5,417 bases of DNA. Origin: CAZBGL01 sp964491375 (lineage in GTDB: Bacteria > Desulfobacterota > Deferrisomatia > Deferrisomatales > Deferrisomataceae). The position numbers were made by a program, and so were the translations under genes. Below are positions 5,084 through 5,417 of the stretch, piece after piece. Every line of letters starts with the position of its first letter. Position 1 is the stretch's first letter. A model generated the notes under the pieces. The model ran no database searches, was not told where the DNA came from, and saw only the letters and a program-made list of their open reading frames with translations. Location of the stretch: assembly GCA_964491375.1 (NCBI GenBank), contig CAZBGL010000003.1, forward strand, positions 1 to 5,417, read 5' to 3'.

Positions 5084-5417
5084 CGGAAGGCCCGGTCATC
5101 CGCGCGCGGGGGACGCTCCTTCTGCTTCCTTCGCCCGCACGGGGGCTGGAAGAGCGAAGGGCCCGGGCCCGGGGGCCCTCCCGGGCGGGAGACGGGGGGC
5201 CCGCCCGGGGCCCGTTTCCGCTTCGGGGCCCCGGCCTCGATGGGGGTGCTCGGAGGCCGGTGTGCCGCTCGCGCGGGCGTTGGATGGGCCCGGTGGGGCG
5301 TGGCGTCTGGGCCTCCGGCCGCTCGTGCCGCCCCGGACTCGTTGGGGCGGGGACATATTCGTGACGGCGATTCCGGCGGCCCCCAGCCGACAGTTGACAG
5401 CCGTTGGCCGTCTGCGA
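5084..5417. other. GC-rich repeat region after the dehydrogenase, no convincing gene
   Basis: The 334 bases to the right edge contain a 7-bp stem CCTTCGC (5128-5134) with GCGAAGG (5154-5160), dense GGGCCC/CCCGGG palindromes (5160-5210) and the second copy of the long diverged repeat (5208-5326). No T-tailed terminator is seen. The last 57 bases (5361-5417) form an open GTG-initiated frame, and a TTGACA hexamer occurs at 5394-5399, but neither can be confirmed before the window ends. Confidence 0.55.
5208..5326. repeat. Diverged long intergenic repeat, copy B
   Basis: This copy matches copy A (2161-2276) in the same orientation. It starts GGGCCCGTTTCCGCTTCGGGG and ends near GGGCCTCCGGCC, with small insertions or deletions. 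It lies 125 bases after the dehydrogenase stop. Two copies in one 5.4-kb window suggest a family present elsewhere in the genome. Confidence 0.6.

Noticed and set aside
5128..5160. Intrinsic terminator after the dehydrogenase
   Set aside because: The stem is only 7 bp with a 19-nt loop and is followed by GGGCCCGGG rather than a T tract.
3709..5364. Overlapping 551-residue plus-strand ORF
   Set aside because: It is an out-of-frame shadow of the dehydrogenase, made of Gly/Arg/Pro runs with no domain.

Overview
The window is very GC-rich (about 70% by eye) and strongly G/C-biased at third codon positions. Almost every frame is therefore open and most long ORFs are shadows. Gene content suits a Gram-negative bacterium, perhaps from the former Deltaproteobacteria: a lipoprotein with two c-type heme sites, a capsule-type sugar-nucleotide pair, and REP-like intergenic palindromes. 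That lineage guess is inference; no rRNA or other marker gene is present.

Layout, all genes on the plus strand. (1) 2-115 is the tail of an upstream gene whose TGA overlaps the ATG of the next gene (ATGA). (2) 112-510 is a small protein with a DUF5666-like beta domain and an acidic tail. (3) 515-595 holds two strong hairpins. (4) 619-1893 is a multidomain lipoprotein: lipobox, predicted beta-sandwich, Asp-rich calcium-binding type repeats, a CxxCH cytochrome c domain, a Pro/Ser/Asp linker and a second CxxCH domain. (5) 1917-1945 is a clear intrinsic terminator that closes this block. (6) 1946-2652 is a 0.7-kb gap without a convincing gene, full of inverted repeats, two REP-like palindromes and one copy of a diverged repeat found again at 5208-5326. 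(7) 2653-3606 is a UDP-glucuronate 4-epimerase-type enzyme. (8) 3607-3766 is a hairpin-rich spacer with a minus-strand GTAG REP-like element. (9) 3767-5083 is a TviB-type UDP-sugar 6-dehydrogenase. (10) 5084-5417 is a GC-rich repeat region with the second copy of the diverged repeat.

The first block (upstream gene, DUF5666 protein, cytochrome lipoprotein) looks like a cell-envelope or redox module. The lipoprotein would be anchored by lipid and could bind two hemes and calcium. The second block supplies uronic-acid sugar nucleotides for a surface polysaccharide: the dehydrogenase oxidises C6 of a UDP-hexose and the epimerase inverts C4. The dehydrogenase signature points to UDP-GlcNAc while the epimerase signature points to UDP-glucuronate, so the true substrate pair is uncertain.

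No defence system, CRISPR array, transposase, tRNA or rRNA is visible. The most unusual items are the lipoprotein's domain combination and the repeat shared by the two gene-free regions.
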